Shown one piece after another: positions 1 to 8,374 of a stretch of 64,000 nucleotides of DNA. Below the pieces are notes generated by a model that did no database searches, was not told where the DNA came from, and saw only the letters and a program-made list of their open reading frames with translations. The position numbers were made by a program, and so were the translations under genes. Within the stretch, counting starts at the first letter, position 1, and each line of letters begins with the position of its first letter. This DNA comes from Hymenobacter psychrotolerans DSM 18569 (GTDB lineage Bacteria; Bacteroidota; Bacteroidia; Cytophagales; Hymenobacteraceae): assembly GCF_900142395.1 (NCBI RefSeq), contig NZ_FRAS01000018.1:1-64000 (forward strand), given 5' to 3'.

Positions 1-1
1 G

Positions 2-706
2 CCCGGCACGAGCACCGTGGACTACGCCAACAAGAGCGTGACGGAGAACACGCGCACGGCCTACCCGATTCACTTCATTCCCAATGCCGTGGAGCCGAGC
101 GTGGGCCCCTCGCCCAAGAACATCTTCTTCCTGACGGCCGATGCCTTCGGGGTGCTGCCCCCCATCAGCCGCCTGGACAAGAGCCACGCCATGTACCACT
201 TCATGAGCGGCTACACGGCCAAGGTAGCGGGCACGGAGATGGGCATCACCGAGCCGCAGACCACCTTCTCGGCCTGCTTCGGGCAGGTGTTCCTGCCGCT
301 GCACCCGACCCGCTACGCCGAAATGCTGGGCCAGAAGATGGACGAGCACCCCGAAGTGCGGGTGTGGCTGATCAACACGGGCTGGAGCGGCGGGGCCTAC
401 GGAGTGGGCCAGCGCATGAAGCTGGGCTACACGCGGGCCATGATTACGGCCGCGCTGGAAGGCCGGCTCGACGCGGTGGACTTCCACCGGCACCCGGTGT
501 TCGGGGTGCAGGTGCCGGCTGCGGTGCCGGGCGTGCCCACCGACATCCTGGACCCGCGCAACACGTGGGCCGATAAAGAAGCCTACGACAAGACGGCCAC
601 TGAGCTGGCCCACAAGTTTGTGCACAACTTCCAGCGCTTCGCCGACTTCGCCTCCGACGACATCCTCGCCGGGGCTCCCAAAGCAGAAGTGGTGGCCGGC
701 GTGTAG
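2..706 (+). CDS. pckA: Phosphoenolpyruvate carboxykinase (ATP), C-terminal part
   Basis: This is the last 234 residues of ATP-dependent PEP carboxykinase, the cytosolic gluconeogenic enzyme that turns oxaloacetate and ATP into PEP, ADP and CO2. The window opens inside the gene, so the P-loop and start are not visible. What can be seen is the conserved C-terminal part: [11 protein letters not shown] early on, then [14 protein letters not shown] and [17 protein letters not shown], all typical of the family. The stop is TAG at 704-706. No terminator hairpin is obvious before the sigma-factor gene that follows. The identification rests on family knowledge of these motifs and is firm. Confidence 0.95.
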   Translation, partial: PGTSTVDYANKSVTENTRTAYPIHFIPNAVEPSVGPSPKNIFFLTADAFGVLPPISRLDKSHAMYHFMSGYTAKVAGTEMGITEPQTTFSACFGQVFLPLHPTRYAEMLGQKMDEHPEVRVWLINTGWSGGAYGVGQRMKLGYTRAMITAALEGRLDAVDFHRHPVFGVQVPAAVPGVPTDILDPRNTWADKEAYDKTATELAHKFVHNFQRFADFASDDILAGAPKAEVVAGV

Positions 707-830
707 CCAGTAGCAACATAGAACCTGAGTAGTGAGCCCGCCTGCCTTCCGTGCGAAGAGCAGGCGGGTTCTGCGTTTGGGCTGTATCTTGGCTACAGCT
801 GCGGGCTACTGGCCGGCTTGGTATATCATT

Positions 831-1481
831 ATGTTTTTTCGCCGCCGTCCTGTTGCTCCCACCGAGTTGCCTGATGCCGCCCTGCTGGCGCGCTATCGGG
901 AGCAGGGTGCGGTGGCGGACCTGGGCGTGCTGTACGAGCGGCATATGACGGAGGTGTTTGCCATTTGTAGGCGCTACCTCCGCGACGATGCTGATGCGCA
1001 GGACGCTGTGATGCAGCTGTTTGAGCAGCTGGTAGATAAGCTGCGGCGTCACGAGGTGGACAACTTTCCGGCCTGGCTGCACGCCACCGCCCGCAACCAC
1101 TGCCTCATGCTGCTGCGGGCCCGGCAGCGCCCCGGCCCCGACCGGGGCGGCGGGCTGGTGCTGCACTTTCCGGATGCGGCCAGTATGGAATCGGCGGTGG
1201 CCGGGCATCTGGAGGAGGATGACCCTCAGGAAGCCGGATTCAACGAAGCCCGCCTGCAAGCCCTGGAGCACGCGCTGGCCACCCTGCCCGACGGCCAACG
1301 ACGATGTCTGGAGCTGTTTTTCCTCGAAAAGAAGTGCTACCGCGACATTGCCCAGGAAACCGGCTACGACCTGAATGCGGTAAAGAGCCATCTGCAAAAC
1401 GGCAAGCGCAACCTGCGCCGCCACCTCGAATCACCTCCTTCCTCTACGCCTTCGTCTTTCTCTTCCGATGCGGCCCGATAA
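831..1481 (+). CDS. ECF-type RNA polymerase sigma factor
   Basis: A 216-residue sigma-70 family factor of the ECF kind. Region 2 is recognisable around LYERHMTEVFAICRRYL followed by DAQDAVMQLFEQLVDKL. Region 4 is a helix-turn-helix with CYRDIAQETGYDLNAVKSHL, followed by a basic RNLRRHL. A longer frame opens with GTG at 732, but the ATG at 831 gives a normal N-terminus and is preferred. The stop overlaps the start of the next gene by 14 bases (1468-1481), which is typical of a translationally coupled sigma/anti-sigma pair. The target promoters cannot be told from this sequence. Confidence 0.88.
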   Translation: MFFRRRPVAPTELPDAALLARYREQGAVADLGVLYERHMTEVFAICRRYLRDDADAQDAVMQLFEQLVDKLRRHEVDNFPAWLHATARNHCLMLLRARQRPGPDRGGGLVLHFPDAASMESAVAGHLEEDDPQEAGFNEARLQALEHALATLPDGQRRCLELFFLEKKCYRDIAQETGYDLNAVKSHLQNGKRNLRRHLESPPSSTPSSFSSDAAR

Positions 1482-2937
1482 TCAGTCTCCGTCCTCTTTG
1501 CTGCCCGCCGGCTCGGCCGGGGAGCACCTGCCGCTGGCGGTGCTGCGGCAGTACGTGGCCGGTACGCTGCCAGCCGCTGAGCAGTACCGCGTAGAGCGCC
1601 ATACGCAGGCCTGCCCGCGCTGCGCCGATGTGCTGGAAGGCCTGTCGCAAACCGACCTCGCCACTACCGACCAGGCCGTTTCCGGGCTGCAGGCCCGGCT
1701 GCGGGCCCGCGTAGCCGAACTGGAACCTGATACGGCAGGTCCGGCTGTGGTGCCGATGTGGCCGTGGCGGCAGCTGGCGGCCGTGGTGCTGTTGCTGCTG
1801 GTGGGCACTGGCGTATGGCTGGGCCTGCGCCGCTCCTCCGAAGGACCGGCTGCGGCGTCTTCTGGTGCTCTGCGTCAGCCGGCTTCTGCTCCCGAGTCGT
1901 ATGCCACCGTTCCGCCTGCTGCAACTCCGCCAGCTCCTGAAACTGAGGCTGCGGAAACTTCTGCCGCCGTGGCAACGACAATTTCTGCTCCGGCCGTGGC
2001 ACTGAATACGAAGCCGCTGAAAACCCGCCGCTTGGCAAAGGCAGCGCCGCCGAAAGCCGGTGCAGCACCTGAATTGAGCGATGCTGTTGCCATGAGCAGT
2101 GCCCCTGCGCCCACTACTGCCTCAATGGAGACTGTGCAGGGCGCCTCTGCAGAGACTGAATCGATGACGGCCGACAAGGCAGACGTAGCTGCTAAAGAAG
2201 GTGCGAGGCAGGCCGTAGCGGATTCAGCCCAAACCTATGCCAAAAGCAGGGCCGCTACAGCCCGCATGCAGGCGGCAGCCGCGCCAAGCGCCATCAGCAA
2301 AATGGCAAAGGCCCGGACCATAGATGCCAATGCGCTGCGCGCCGAAACGCGCACAGTGCAGGGCCGCGTGACCGATAGTAAGGGGGCCAACGGGCTAGGC
2401 GGCGTGCGCATACGGGCCAACGGCGTAGATACCGGCGTGACCACCGCCCCCGACGGCTCATTTGTGGTAACGGTGTCAGCTTCCACCACAACGCTGGCTT
2501 TCGACCACGCCGGCTACGCTTCCCGGGAGCTGCCGGTACCAACGGACTCCGGTGCCGTGGTGCTGGCCCTGACTCCGCAACCAACGGAAACGCCCGTGCT
2601 GGTGCGCCGCGAAAAGGCCCCGGCGCCGATGGATCTGGCCGCCACGCCGGCTGGCGGGCAGCAGGCATTCCGCAACTACCTGCGCGACAATCTGGAGTAC
2701 CCGGAAAAGGCCCTGAAAGACGAAAAGGAAGGCAGCGTCAAGCTCAGCTTCGTGGTGAATACCGATGGCGCGCTGCAGGATATCAAGGTGGTGAAGGGCC
2801 TCACGGAAGAGTGTGATGCCGAAGCCATCCGGCTGCTGAAGGAAGGCCCGGCCTGGCATCCGGCCGTCGTGAATGGCCGCCGCACGGCCCGCACGGTGCA
2901 AATCAGCGTGCCGTTCCGCATTGCTGACCAGCAATAA
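1468..2937 (+). CDS. Anti-sigma factor-like membrane protein with carboxypeptidase-regulatory and TonB C-terminal domains
   Basis: 489 residues with four recognisable parts. Residues 45-52 carry an H-x3-C-x2-C zinc-binding anti-sigma motif (HTQACPRC). A transmembrane segment lies near residues 100-119. A long Ala/Pro/Thr-rich periplasmic linker follows. Then comes a carboxypeptidase-regulatory-like beta-sandwich (from VQGRVTDSKGANGLGGVRI), and a TonB C-terminal domain at about residues 398-487 (NYLRDNLEYPEKALKD through ISVPFRI). It overlaps the upstream sigma gene, so it probably holds that factor at the membrane. The fused TonB-like end suggests that envelope signals reach the sigma factor through this one protein. 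That link is inference. Confidence 0.82.
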   Translation: MRPDNQSPSSLLPAGSAGEHLPLAVLRQYVAGTLPAAEQYRVERHTQACPRCADVLEGLSQTDLATTDQAVSGLQARLRARVAELEPDTAGPAVVPMWPWRQLAAVVLLLLVGTGVWLGLRRSSEGPAAASSGALRQPASAPESYATVPPAATPPAPETEAAETSAAVATTISAPAVALNTKPLKTRRLAKAAPPKAGAAPELSDAVAMSSAPAPTTASMETVQGASAETESMTADKADVAAKEGARQAVADSAQTYAKSRAATARMQAAAAPSAISKMAKARTIDANALRAETRTVQGRVTDSKGANGLGGVRIRANGVDTGVTTAPDGSFVVTVSASTTTLAFDHAGYASRELPVPTDSGAVVLALTPQPTETPVLVRREKAPAPMDLAATPAGGQQAFRNYLRDNLEYPEKALKDEKEGSVKLSFVVNTDGALQDIKVVKGLTEECDAEAIRLLKEGPAWHPAVVNGRRTARTVQISVPFRIADQQ

Positions 2938-2946
2938 GAGGACCCT

Positions 2947-3004
2947 AAAAAGGAGCGCCTACTCTGCCGGCCCGCATAGGCGTAGCAGAGCAGGCGCTCC
3001 TTTT
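2947..3004. terminator. Bidirectional intrinsic terminator
   Basis: Inverted repeat with 17-bp arms (2951-2967 and 2985-3001, one mismatch) flanked by A-rich and T-rich runs. It lies between two convergent genes and can end transcription from both. Confidence 0.85.
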
Positions 3005-3017
3005 CACCATGTAGCCG

Positions 3018-3308
3018 CTAGCCGCTGTAGCCGCCGCCGCTTTCGGGCTCGGTAGCGCTGCCGCCGGCTTTGTCGGGGGTGGGCAGCTCGGGCTCAGTTT
3101 TCACTTCTACCTGGCTATAGTCGGGGGCACCGTTGCCAGCTACGGGCACGGGCGTTTGATTGGGGTTTGTGTTGATGTCCTGGGCCGAAGGAGGCGTAGG
3201 AGCCGTGTTTTCCTGGGAGGGCGGCGTCACGGCGGAAGGCTGGGACGTGGTGGGTTGCTCGGGCTTGGCCGACAGCGCGTCAGATTCGTCTTCGAAGGTC
3301 TTTTTCAT
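3018..3308 (-). CDS. Small hydrophilic protein, unknown function
   Basis: A 96-residue protein rich in Pro, Thr, Ser and Glu, with no signal peptide, membrane segment or recognisable domain. It begins MKKTFEDESD and ends in a Gly/Ser tail (ESGGGYSG). The composition indicates an intrinsically disordered protein. The start ATG is at 3306-3308. It is convergent with the anti-sigma gene and shares the terminator between them. It could be a non-conserved frame, but codon choice matches neighbouring real genes and no competing frame occupies the space. Confidence 0.55.
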   Translation of the reverse strand: MKKTFEDESDALSAKPEQPTTSQPSAVTPPSQENTAPTPPSAQDINTNPNQTPVPVAGNGAPDYSQVEVKTEPELPTPDKAGGSATEPESGGGYSG

Positions 3309-3423
3309 GGAAATGCTAACTGGATGATTGCCTAAAACCGGCTATACGAGGCCGCGGCCGCGGTGGCCGGAATGCCGGGCCGCAGAATTTTGGGGTTGCC
3401 GTGGCGGGCCGTAGGCAGTTGCG

Positions 3424-3431
3424 TACTTTTG
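3424..3431 (+). promoter_or_regulatory. Candidate -7 promoter box for fumC
   Basis: TACTTTTG matches the Bacteroidota -7 consensus TAnnTTTG exactly, 61 bases before the fumC ATG. No well-spaced -33 TTG is evident; the nearest, at 3396-3398, is about 25 bases upstream. Confidence 0.5.
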
Positions 3432-3492
3432 CGCCGTGCCGGCTTGCGGCGCGCTTTCCCGTACTCTTATTCTCTTCTCACCCATTAGAAGC

Positions 3493-4899
3493 ATGACTCA
3501 GTTCCGCACCGAGAAAGATACCATGGGCACCGTGCAGGTGCCGGCCGACGCCTACTACGGCGCCCAGACCCAGCGCTCCATCGACAACTTCCAGATTGCC
3601 CAGGACATCAACCGGATGCCCAAGGAAATCATCCGCGCCTTCGCCTACCTCAAGAAAGCCGCCGCCCTCACCAACCGCGACGCCGGCATTCTGGACGCCG
3701 AAAAGGCCGAGCTGATTGGCAAAGTGTGCGACGAAATCCTGGAAGGCAAACTCGATAAGGAGTTCCCGCTGGTGGTGTGGCAGACCGGCTCGGGCACGCA
3801 GAGCAACATGAACGTGAACGAGGTGGTGGCTTACCGCGGCCACGTGCTGCAGGGCGGCAGCCTCTCGGATGAGAAAAAGGTGCTGGCCCCCAACGACGAC
3901 GTGAACAAGAGCCAGAGCTCCAACGACACGTTCCCGACGGCCATGCACATTGCGGCCTACAAAATCCTGGTCGAAACCACCATTCCCGGCATCGAGAAGC
4001 TGCGCGACACGCTCAAAAGCAAGTCGGAGCAGTTCATGCACATCGTCAAAATCGGCCGCACCCACCTCATGGACGCCACGCCGCTGACGGTAGGGCAGGA
4101 GTTCAGCGGCTACGTGTCGCAGCTCGACCACGGGTTGCGCGCCATCAAGAACACGCTGGCCCACCTGAGCGAGCTGGCGCTGGGCGGCACGGCCGTGGGC
4201 ACCGGCATCAACACGCCCGCCGGCTACTCCGAAAACGTCGCCAAGCACATTGCCAACCTCACCGGCCTGCCGTTCATCACCGCTGAAAACAAGTTTGAGG
4301 CCCTGGCCGCCCACGACGCCATTGTGGAAGCCCATGGCGCCCTTAAGACTGTCGCTGCTTCGCTGATGAAAATCGGCAACGATATTCGTCTGCTGGCTTC
4401 GGGCCCGCGCGCCGGCATCGGCGAGCTGCACATCCCCGACAACGAGCCCGGCTCCAGCATCATGCCCGGCAAAGTGAACCCCACCCAGTGCGAAGCCATG
4501 ACCATGGTAGCGGCGCAGGTGATGGGCAACGACGTGGCCATCAACATCGGCGGCATGAACGGCCACTTCGAGCTGAACGTGTTCAAGCCGGTGATGATCT
4601 ATAACTTCCTGCATTCGGCCCGCCTGATTGGGGACGTGTGCGTGAGCTTCAACGACAAGTGTGCCGTGGGCATCGAGCCGCTGGAAGCCAACATCAAGAA
4701 GCACGTGGACAGCAGCCTGATGCTGGTCACGGCCCTCAACCCGCACATCGGCTACTATAAAGCCGCCGAAATTGCCCAGACGGCCCACAAAAACGGCTCG
4801 ACGCTGAAGGAAACGGCTTTGCAGCTCGGCTACCTCACCGAGGAGCAGTTCAACGAGTGGCTGAAGCCCGAGGACATGGTGGGCGAGATTAAGAAGTAA
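3493..4899 (+). CDS. fumC: Fumarate hydratase class II
   Basis: 468 residues, the usual length for class II fumarase, the iron-independent TCA-cycle enzyme that interconverts fumarate and L-malate. It carries the superfamily signature [15 protein letters not shown], the substrate-contact stretches [10 protein letters not shown] and [11 protein letters not shown], and [16 protein letters not shown]. The ATG at 3493 ([12 protein letters not shown]) is chosen over an upstream ATG at 3436, because the extra 19 residues do not resemble the family's N-terminus. Aspartase is the main alternative within the superfamily, but the sequence reads as fumarase throughout. It stands alone and is followed by a strong terminator. 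Confidence 0.95.
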   Translation: MTQFRTEKDTMGTVQVPADAYYGAQTQRSIDNFQIAQDINRMPKEIIRAFAYLKKAAALTNRDAGILDAEKAELIGKVCDEILEGKLDKEFPLVVWQTGSGTQSNMNVNEVVAYRGHVLQGGSLSDEKKVLAPNDDVNKSQSSNDTFPTAMHIAAYKILVETTIPGIEKLRDTLKSKSEQFMHIVKIGRTHLMDATPLTVGQEFSGYVSQLDHGLRAIKNTLAHLSELALGGTAVGTGINTPAGYSENVAKHIANLTGLPFITAENKFEALAAHDAIVEAHGALKTVAASLMKIGNDIRLLASGPRAGIGELHIPDNEPGSSIMPGKVNPTQCEAMTMVAAQVMGNDVAINIGGMNGHFELNVFKPVMIYNFLHSARLIGDVCVSFNDKCAVGIEPLEANIKKHVDSSLMLVTALNPHIGYYKAAEIAQTAHKNGSTLKETALQLGYLTEEQFNEWLKPEDMVGEIKK

Positions 4900-4916
4900 G
4901 CCAACCGCTAGCCAAA

Positions 4917-4962
4917 CCGAAACGCCGCTGCTCCACTCCGGGGCAGCGGCGTTTCGGTTTTT
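4917..4962 (+). terminator. Intrinsic terminator of fumC
   Basis: Perfect 15-bp stem (4917-4931 and 4943-4957) followed by a T tract, 18 bases after the fumC stop. Confidence 0.88.
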
Positions 4963-5000
4963 CGGGCATCTTTACGTTCCGTACTGTAGCTGCTGCCCGC

Positions 5001-5597
5001 ATGGACTTCTCCGCTGACATCATTCTCGAAAACAGCCGCGCCCTGCTGCGCCCGCTGACAGCTACCGACGCGGACTTGCTGCTGCCCGCGGCCGCCGACC
5101 CGGAGTTGTGGCGCTATACCCTCACCCGCGCCGACGACCGGGCCAGCCTGGACGCCTACGTGGCGGCCGCGCTGCAGGGCCGGGCGCAGGCATTGCGGTA
5201 TCCGTTTGTCATCATCGACAAGCAAACCGGCCGGGCGGCGGGGAGCACCAGCTATTATAACATAGTGCCCCACGAGCAGCGGCTGAGCATCGGCTACACC
5301 TGGATTGGGACGGATTTTCAGCGCACGGGCCTCAACCGGGCGGCCAAGCATCTGCTGCTGCGCTATGCTTTCGACGAATTGCAGTGCGAGCGGGTGGAGC
5401 TGGAAACCGACGCCCGCAACCACAAGTCGCAGAACGCCATGCGGCAGATGGGCGCCACCGAGGAAGGCCGCCTGCGCAGCCACCGCCCCACGCAGGGCGG
5501 CATCCGGCGCGACACCATCCTGTTCAGCATCATCCGGCCGGAGTGGGAGCAGCTGCGCCATACCGTCTTCGGCGCCTTCAATACCGCCCGTGGCTAA
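5001..5597 (+). CDS. GNAT family N-acetyltransferase (RimJ/RimL-like)
   Basis: 198 residues resembling the RimJ/RimL branch of GNAT acetyltransferases, which move an acetyl group from acetyl-CoA to an amine. Visible features are the N-terminal ALLRPLTATDADLLLPAA, the central IGYTWIGTDFQRTGLNRAAK with the acetyl-CoA-binding loop degenerated from the usual Q/RxxGxG/A, and the C-terminal NAMRQMGATEEGRLRSH. The substrate cannot be predicted. The end overlaps the next gene by 8 bases, so the two are probably co-transcribed. Confidence 0.85.
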   Translation: MDFSADIILENSRALLRPLTATDADLLLPAAADPELWRYTLTRADDRASLDAYVAAALQGRAQALRYPFVIIDKQTGRAAGSTSYYNIVPHEQRLSIGYTWIGTDFQRTGLNRAAKHLLLRYAFDELQCERVELETDARNHKSQNAMRQMGATEEGRLRSHRPTQGGIRRDTILFSIIRPEWEQLRHTVFGAFNTARG

Positions 5598-6000
5598 CCC
5601 TGACCCCCACCTCCCGCCCCGCCGCTTTCCGGCGCTGCTGCGCCAGCGGGCCGCCAGCTTTGGCTATGCCTTTCGGGGCGTGGCGGCGGCGCTGCGCTCT
5701 GAGGTGCATCTGCAGTTTCATGCGGGGGCTACGGTGGCGGTGCTGGGGCTGGGCTGGTACTGTGGGCTGGCGCGCTGGGAGTGGGCGCTGGTGGCGCTGG
5801 CCGTGGGCCTGGTCTGGAGCCTGGAGCTGGTGAATACGGCCATTGAAGCCGTCGTGAATCTGATGTCGCCGGAGTACCACCCGCTGGCGGGCCGGGCCAA
5901 GGATGTGGCGGCCGGGGCCGTGCTGGCGGGGGCCGTGGCGGCGCTGGCGGTGGGGCTGCTGGTATTCGGGCCGCGGGCGTGGGCCTGGCTGGGGGCGTAG
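5590..6000 (+). CDS. dgkA: Diacylglycerol kinase / undecaprenol kinase family membrane protein
   Basis: A 136-residue DgkA-type integral membrane lipid kinase, which phosphorylates diacylglycerol or undecaprenol at the inner membrane. Three hydrophobic helices are visible, and the catalytic signature reads ELVNTAIEAVVNLMSPEYHP, followed by AGRAKDVAAGAV. The start is taken as GTG at 5590, because the family N-terminus (RFPALLRQRAASFGYAFRG) begins soon after and no in-frame ATG is close. In Gram-positives and many Bacteroidota the true substrate is undecaprenol, so the lipid specificity is left open. Confidence 0.85.
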   Translation: MANPDPHLPPRRFPALLRQRAASFGYAFRGVAAALRSEVHLQFHAGATVAVLGLGWYCGLARWEWALVALAVGLVWSLELVNTAIEAVVNLMSPEYHPLAGRAKDVAAGAVLAGAVAALAVGLLVFGPRAWAWLGA

Positions 6001-6068
6001 CGGCCGAACCCTGCGGCGCGGGAGGGCGTAAGCTCGGGTATAGGACTGGCTTTTTGAGCCGGCCTGCT

Positions 6069-6076
6069 TACTTTCG
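6069..6076 (+). promoter_or_regulatory. Candidate -7 box for the 6097 lipoprotein gene
   Basis: TACTTTCG, one mismatch from TAnnTTTG, ends 20 bases before the ATG at 6097. Confidence 0.35.
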
Positions 6077-6096
6077 CGCCCTCTTTCTCCGTGCTT

Positions 6097-6573
6097 ATGC
6101 GCTCCTATTCGTTTTTGCCGGCTGCGGCGGTAAGTCTGCTGCTCTTCGGATTTGCCTGCCAGAAAAACGTCAACGTCACGACGCCTACTGACACGCCCGC
6201 CACGGGCACTACGGGCATCACCTCCACGCCGGCCCCAACGGCCAAAAACACCACCACGCCCGTGCCCGACGCCCCCGTAGCGGCGTTTGACACCACGGCC
6301 CGCCCGGGCTGGCTGCGGGCTAAGATTGACGCGCACTTGGCCGAGAAAAAGCAGAACCCACCCATTCAGATTCTGCGCTACCGCTACCGCGACGCCGTGG
6401 TGTACTACGAAACGTCGCCGTGCTGTGACCAGTTTACCAACCTCTACGACCAAAAAGGCAAGCTCATTTGCCACCCCGATGGCGGCTTTACGGGCCGCGG
6501 CGACGGAAACTGTGCGGATTTCAACAAAAACAAAACGGAGGAAAAGCTGGTTTGGCAGGACCCCAGGCAGTAA
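6097..6573 (+). CDS. Lipoprotein of unknown function (DUF6970-like)
   Basis: A 158-residue predicted lipoprotein. A hydrophobic signal ends in LLLFGFAC, giving a lipidated Cys near residue 21. A Thr/Pro-rich linker of about 45 residues follows, then a compact domain with YRYRDAVVYYETSPCCDQF and GKLICHPDGGFTGRGDGNC. The four clustered cysteines and the GGxxGxGDGxC ending resemble small Bacteroidota lipoproteins annotated DUF6970; I make that family match from memory. The ATG at 6097 is preferred to the GTG two codons upstream. No function can be assigned. Confidence 0.75.
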   Translation: MRSYSFLPAAAVSLLLFGFACQKNVNVTTPTDTPATGTTGITSTPAPTAKNTTTPVPDAPVAAFDTTARPGWLRAKIDAHLAEKKQNPPIQILRYRYRDAVVYYETSPCCDQFTNLYDQKGKLICHPDGGFTGRGDGNCADFNKNKTEEKLVWQDPRQ

Positions 6574-6640
6574 GTCCAGGCCGGGTAGCTAAGGGGGGTG
6601 AACACTGCACCGCTACGCCTGGCCTTCATTTCCAAGTACC

Positions 6641-7138
6641 ATGATAAATACCAACGAAAAGCTGGGAGCCTACAACGTGTGGGCCAACGAAACCCTGCTG
6701 CGCCACCTCGATGGCCTAGTGGCCAACGGCCAGGAAATTCCGGCCGTCTGCCTGCGTCTTTTCAGCCATGTGCTCAATGCGCAGGCCATCTGGCTCGGCC
6801 GCCTCACGGCCACGCCCAGCCCCGTGAAAGTGTGGCAGGAGCACGATTTGGCCGGCCTGCATCACTGGCACGCGCAAACGTCGGAGCGCTTCCGGCAGTA
6901 CGTGCAAAACGCCGACGAAGCCGAGCAGTTGCGCCTGATTTCCTACACCAACTCGGCGGGCGAAAGCTACACCAGCCAGGTGTCGGACATTTTCACGCAC
7001 GTGCCGGTGCACGCCAACTACCACCGGGCCCAGGTGGCTACCCGCCTGCGCGAAAACGGCCTCGAACCCATCAACACCGACTACATCACCTACTGCCGCG
7101 CGCTGACGGCGGCCGGCAAAGAAACGGTGAGCCTGTAG
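6641..7138 (+). CDS. DinB family protein
   Basis: 165 residues forming a DinB/YfiT-like four-helix bundle. The family's metal-binding histidines are visible at HVLNAQAIW in helix 2 and in HVPVHANYHRAQVATRLRE near the C-terminus. DinB proteins are often damage- or stress-induced, or act as metal- or thiol-dependent transferases; nothing here says which. It follows the lipoprotein gene by 67 bases on the same strand and is followed immediately by a MITE-like repeat. Confidence 0.88.
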   Translation: MINTNEKLGAYNVWANETLLRHLDGLVANGQEIPAVCLRLFSHVLNAQAIWLGRLTATPSPVKVWQEHDLAGLHHWHAQTSERFRQYVQNADEAEQLRLISYTNSAGESYTSQVSDIFTHVPVHANYHRAQVATRLRENGLEPINTDYITYCRALTAAGKETVSL

Positions 7139-7150
7139 GAGGGACACTTA

Positions 7151-7301
7151 GAGCGTGTTTGGGAATTATAAAAGAACGTCATGCTGAGCTTGTCGAAGCA
7201 TCTCTACCGCTTCGTATGAGGCTTTTCAACCAAGCGGTAGAGATGCTTCGACAAACTCAGCATGACAGAAACGGCGTTTTCGCAAATTTCCAAACACGCT
7301 C
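7151..7301. mobile_element. MITE-like element with terminal inverted repeats and TTA duplication
   Basis: A 151-bp non-coding element. Its ends are inverted copies of GAGCGTGTTTGG followed by AATT. It is flanked on both sides by TTA (7148-7150 and 7302-7304), consistent with a 3-bp target duplication. Inside is a long hairpin whose arms (about 7174-7211 and 7232-7265) contain CGTCATGCTGAGC and its complement. The ends resemble those of IS5-superfamily elements, but no transposase is present. Confidence 0.72.
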
Positions 7302-7311
7302 TTAGTTACTA

Positions 7312-7354
7312 CTTTATGCCTGCCTGGGATATGTCCGGGCAGGCATAAGTTTTT
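7312..7354 (+). terminator. Intrinsic terminator
   Basis: Stem of about 13 bp (7312-7325 and 7337-7349, TATGCCTGCC paired with its complement) followed by TTTTT. It lies after the MITE and before the 7430 gene, and probably ends DinB transcription that reads through the element. Confidence 0.72.
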
Positions 7355-7429
7355 CTATCAGCATAGGTTTATTCATAGAAAAAAGCGGTTACTTGGATGT
7401 AGTATCATTCATCTTTTAATCAGCTTTTT

Positions 7430-8323
7430 ATGAAACAATTTTTCCGTGCGGGGTTGCTGACGGCGCTGCCTGCGGACATCCGTACCCTCAACAACGGCTA
7501 CCTGAGTACCAACAGCGGCTATTACCAGATACTGGTGCGGGGACGCGACCAATGCGGCAAAACCAAGCAGGCAGGTGGTCTGGTCCGCGTCAATGCCCTG
7601 ACGGCGGCTTTGGCGGGCTTCCGTTTCAACTATGGCAACGGTACGCAGCTGACACCTTCCGCCAATCCGGCCGCACCCACGCAGCTGGGAGCCTACGGAG
7701 GCGGGCTGGACGTTACGTTCAGCACGGGCACCTATGACTCGTTTCGCGTCCGCTTTGACCGCTATAATCCGGCCACCGGCCAGTATGACCTACTGGTGTG
7801 CCAGTCGCCACCCATTGATGTGGCGGGCGTCATGCTCTCTACCGTAGCGCTCAACAGCCTTATCTATGACAGTGGGTGCAACCCCAACGCCAATCCGGTG
7901 CCGGGCAACCCGAACACCGGGCCATTCTTCGCGCAGGAAGGAAACTTCAATACTACGTTCAAACTCACCCTCACCGTTACAAACGGCTGCGGTACCTCAG
8001 CGCCGGTGATTGGCTACTTCCAGCCAGATACTCGCTTGTACAGAGGCGGCACGGCCCCCGCACCCGTGACCGTGTACCCGAACCCACTACAGGAAGGCAA
8101 GGCCCGGTTGGAGTTTACTTTGCCCACAGCCGGACCAGTAAGCCTGCAGATTCTGGATGGTACCACGGGCCGGGAGCGGCTGGTGGTGCTCGACAAGCAG
8201 CCTTATGGCAGCGGTGCGCAAAGCATCATCTTTGACACCTCCACGTTACCGGCCGGCCTTTACTACTACCGGCTGGTTACGGATAAGGTGACAACAGGCC
8301 GGCTGCAGAAAACAGAGCAATAA
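7430..8323 (+). CDS. T9SS type A sorting-domain protein, N-terminus apparently deleted
   Basis: 297 residues. The C-terminal 85 or so form a type A T9SS sorting domain: VYPNPLQEGKARLEFTL, then an Ig-like beta fold ending LPAGLYYYRLVTDKVTTGRL. The middle is a Cys-containing beta-rich secreted region with no named domain. The N-terminus is odd. MKQFFRAGLLTAL starts like a signal peptide, but the hydrophobic run stops after about 12 residues and passes straight into mature-looking sequence (PADIRTLNNGYLSTNSGYY). T9SS cargo needs a Sec signal, so an in-frame deletion probably removed the rest of the signal and the first part of the mature protein. Confidence 0.75.
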   Translation: MKQFFRAGLLTALPADIRTLNNGYLSTNSGYYQILVRGRDQCGKTKQAGGLVRVNALTAALAGFRFNYGNGTQLTPSANPAAPTQLGAYGGGLDVTFSTGTYDSFRVRFDRYNPATGQYDLLVCQSPPIDVAGVMLSTVALNSLIYDSGCNPNANPVPGNPNTGPFFAQEGNFNTTFKLTLTVTNGCGTSAPVIGYFQPDTRLYRGGTAPAPVTVYPNPLQEGKARLEFTLPTAGPVSLQILDGTTGRERLVVLDKQPYGSGAQSIIFDTSTLPAGLYYYRLVTDKVTTGRLQKTEQ

Positions 8324-8344
8324 ACAGTGGTAGCGAATGTACAC

Positions 8345-8372
8345 GGGGTGCCCGGTTTCGGCCGGGTGCCCC
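8345..8372 (+). promoter_or_regulatory. Hairpin immediately upstream of the 8375 start
   Basis: An 11-bp RNA stem (8345-8355 with 8362-8372, two G-U pairs) whose 3' arm ends two bases before the ATG at 8375. There is no T tract. It could hide the translation start at 8375, or mark the later ATG at 8387 as the real one. Confidence 0.45.
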
Positions 8373-8374
8373 TT

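Noticed and set aside
3478..4788. 436-codon open frame antisense to fumC
   Set aside because: A shadow of high-GC codon usage; composition is unlike a protein and fumC is certain on the other strand.
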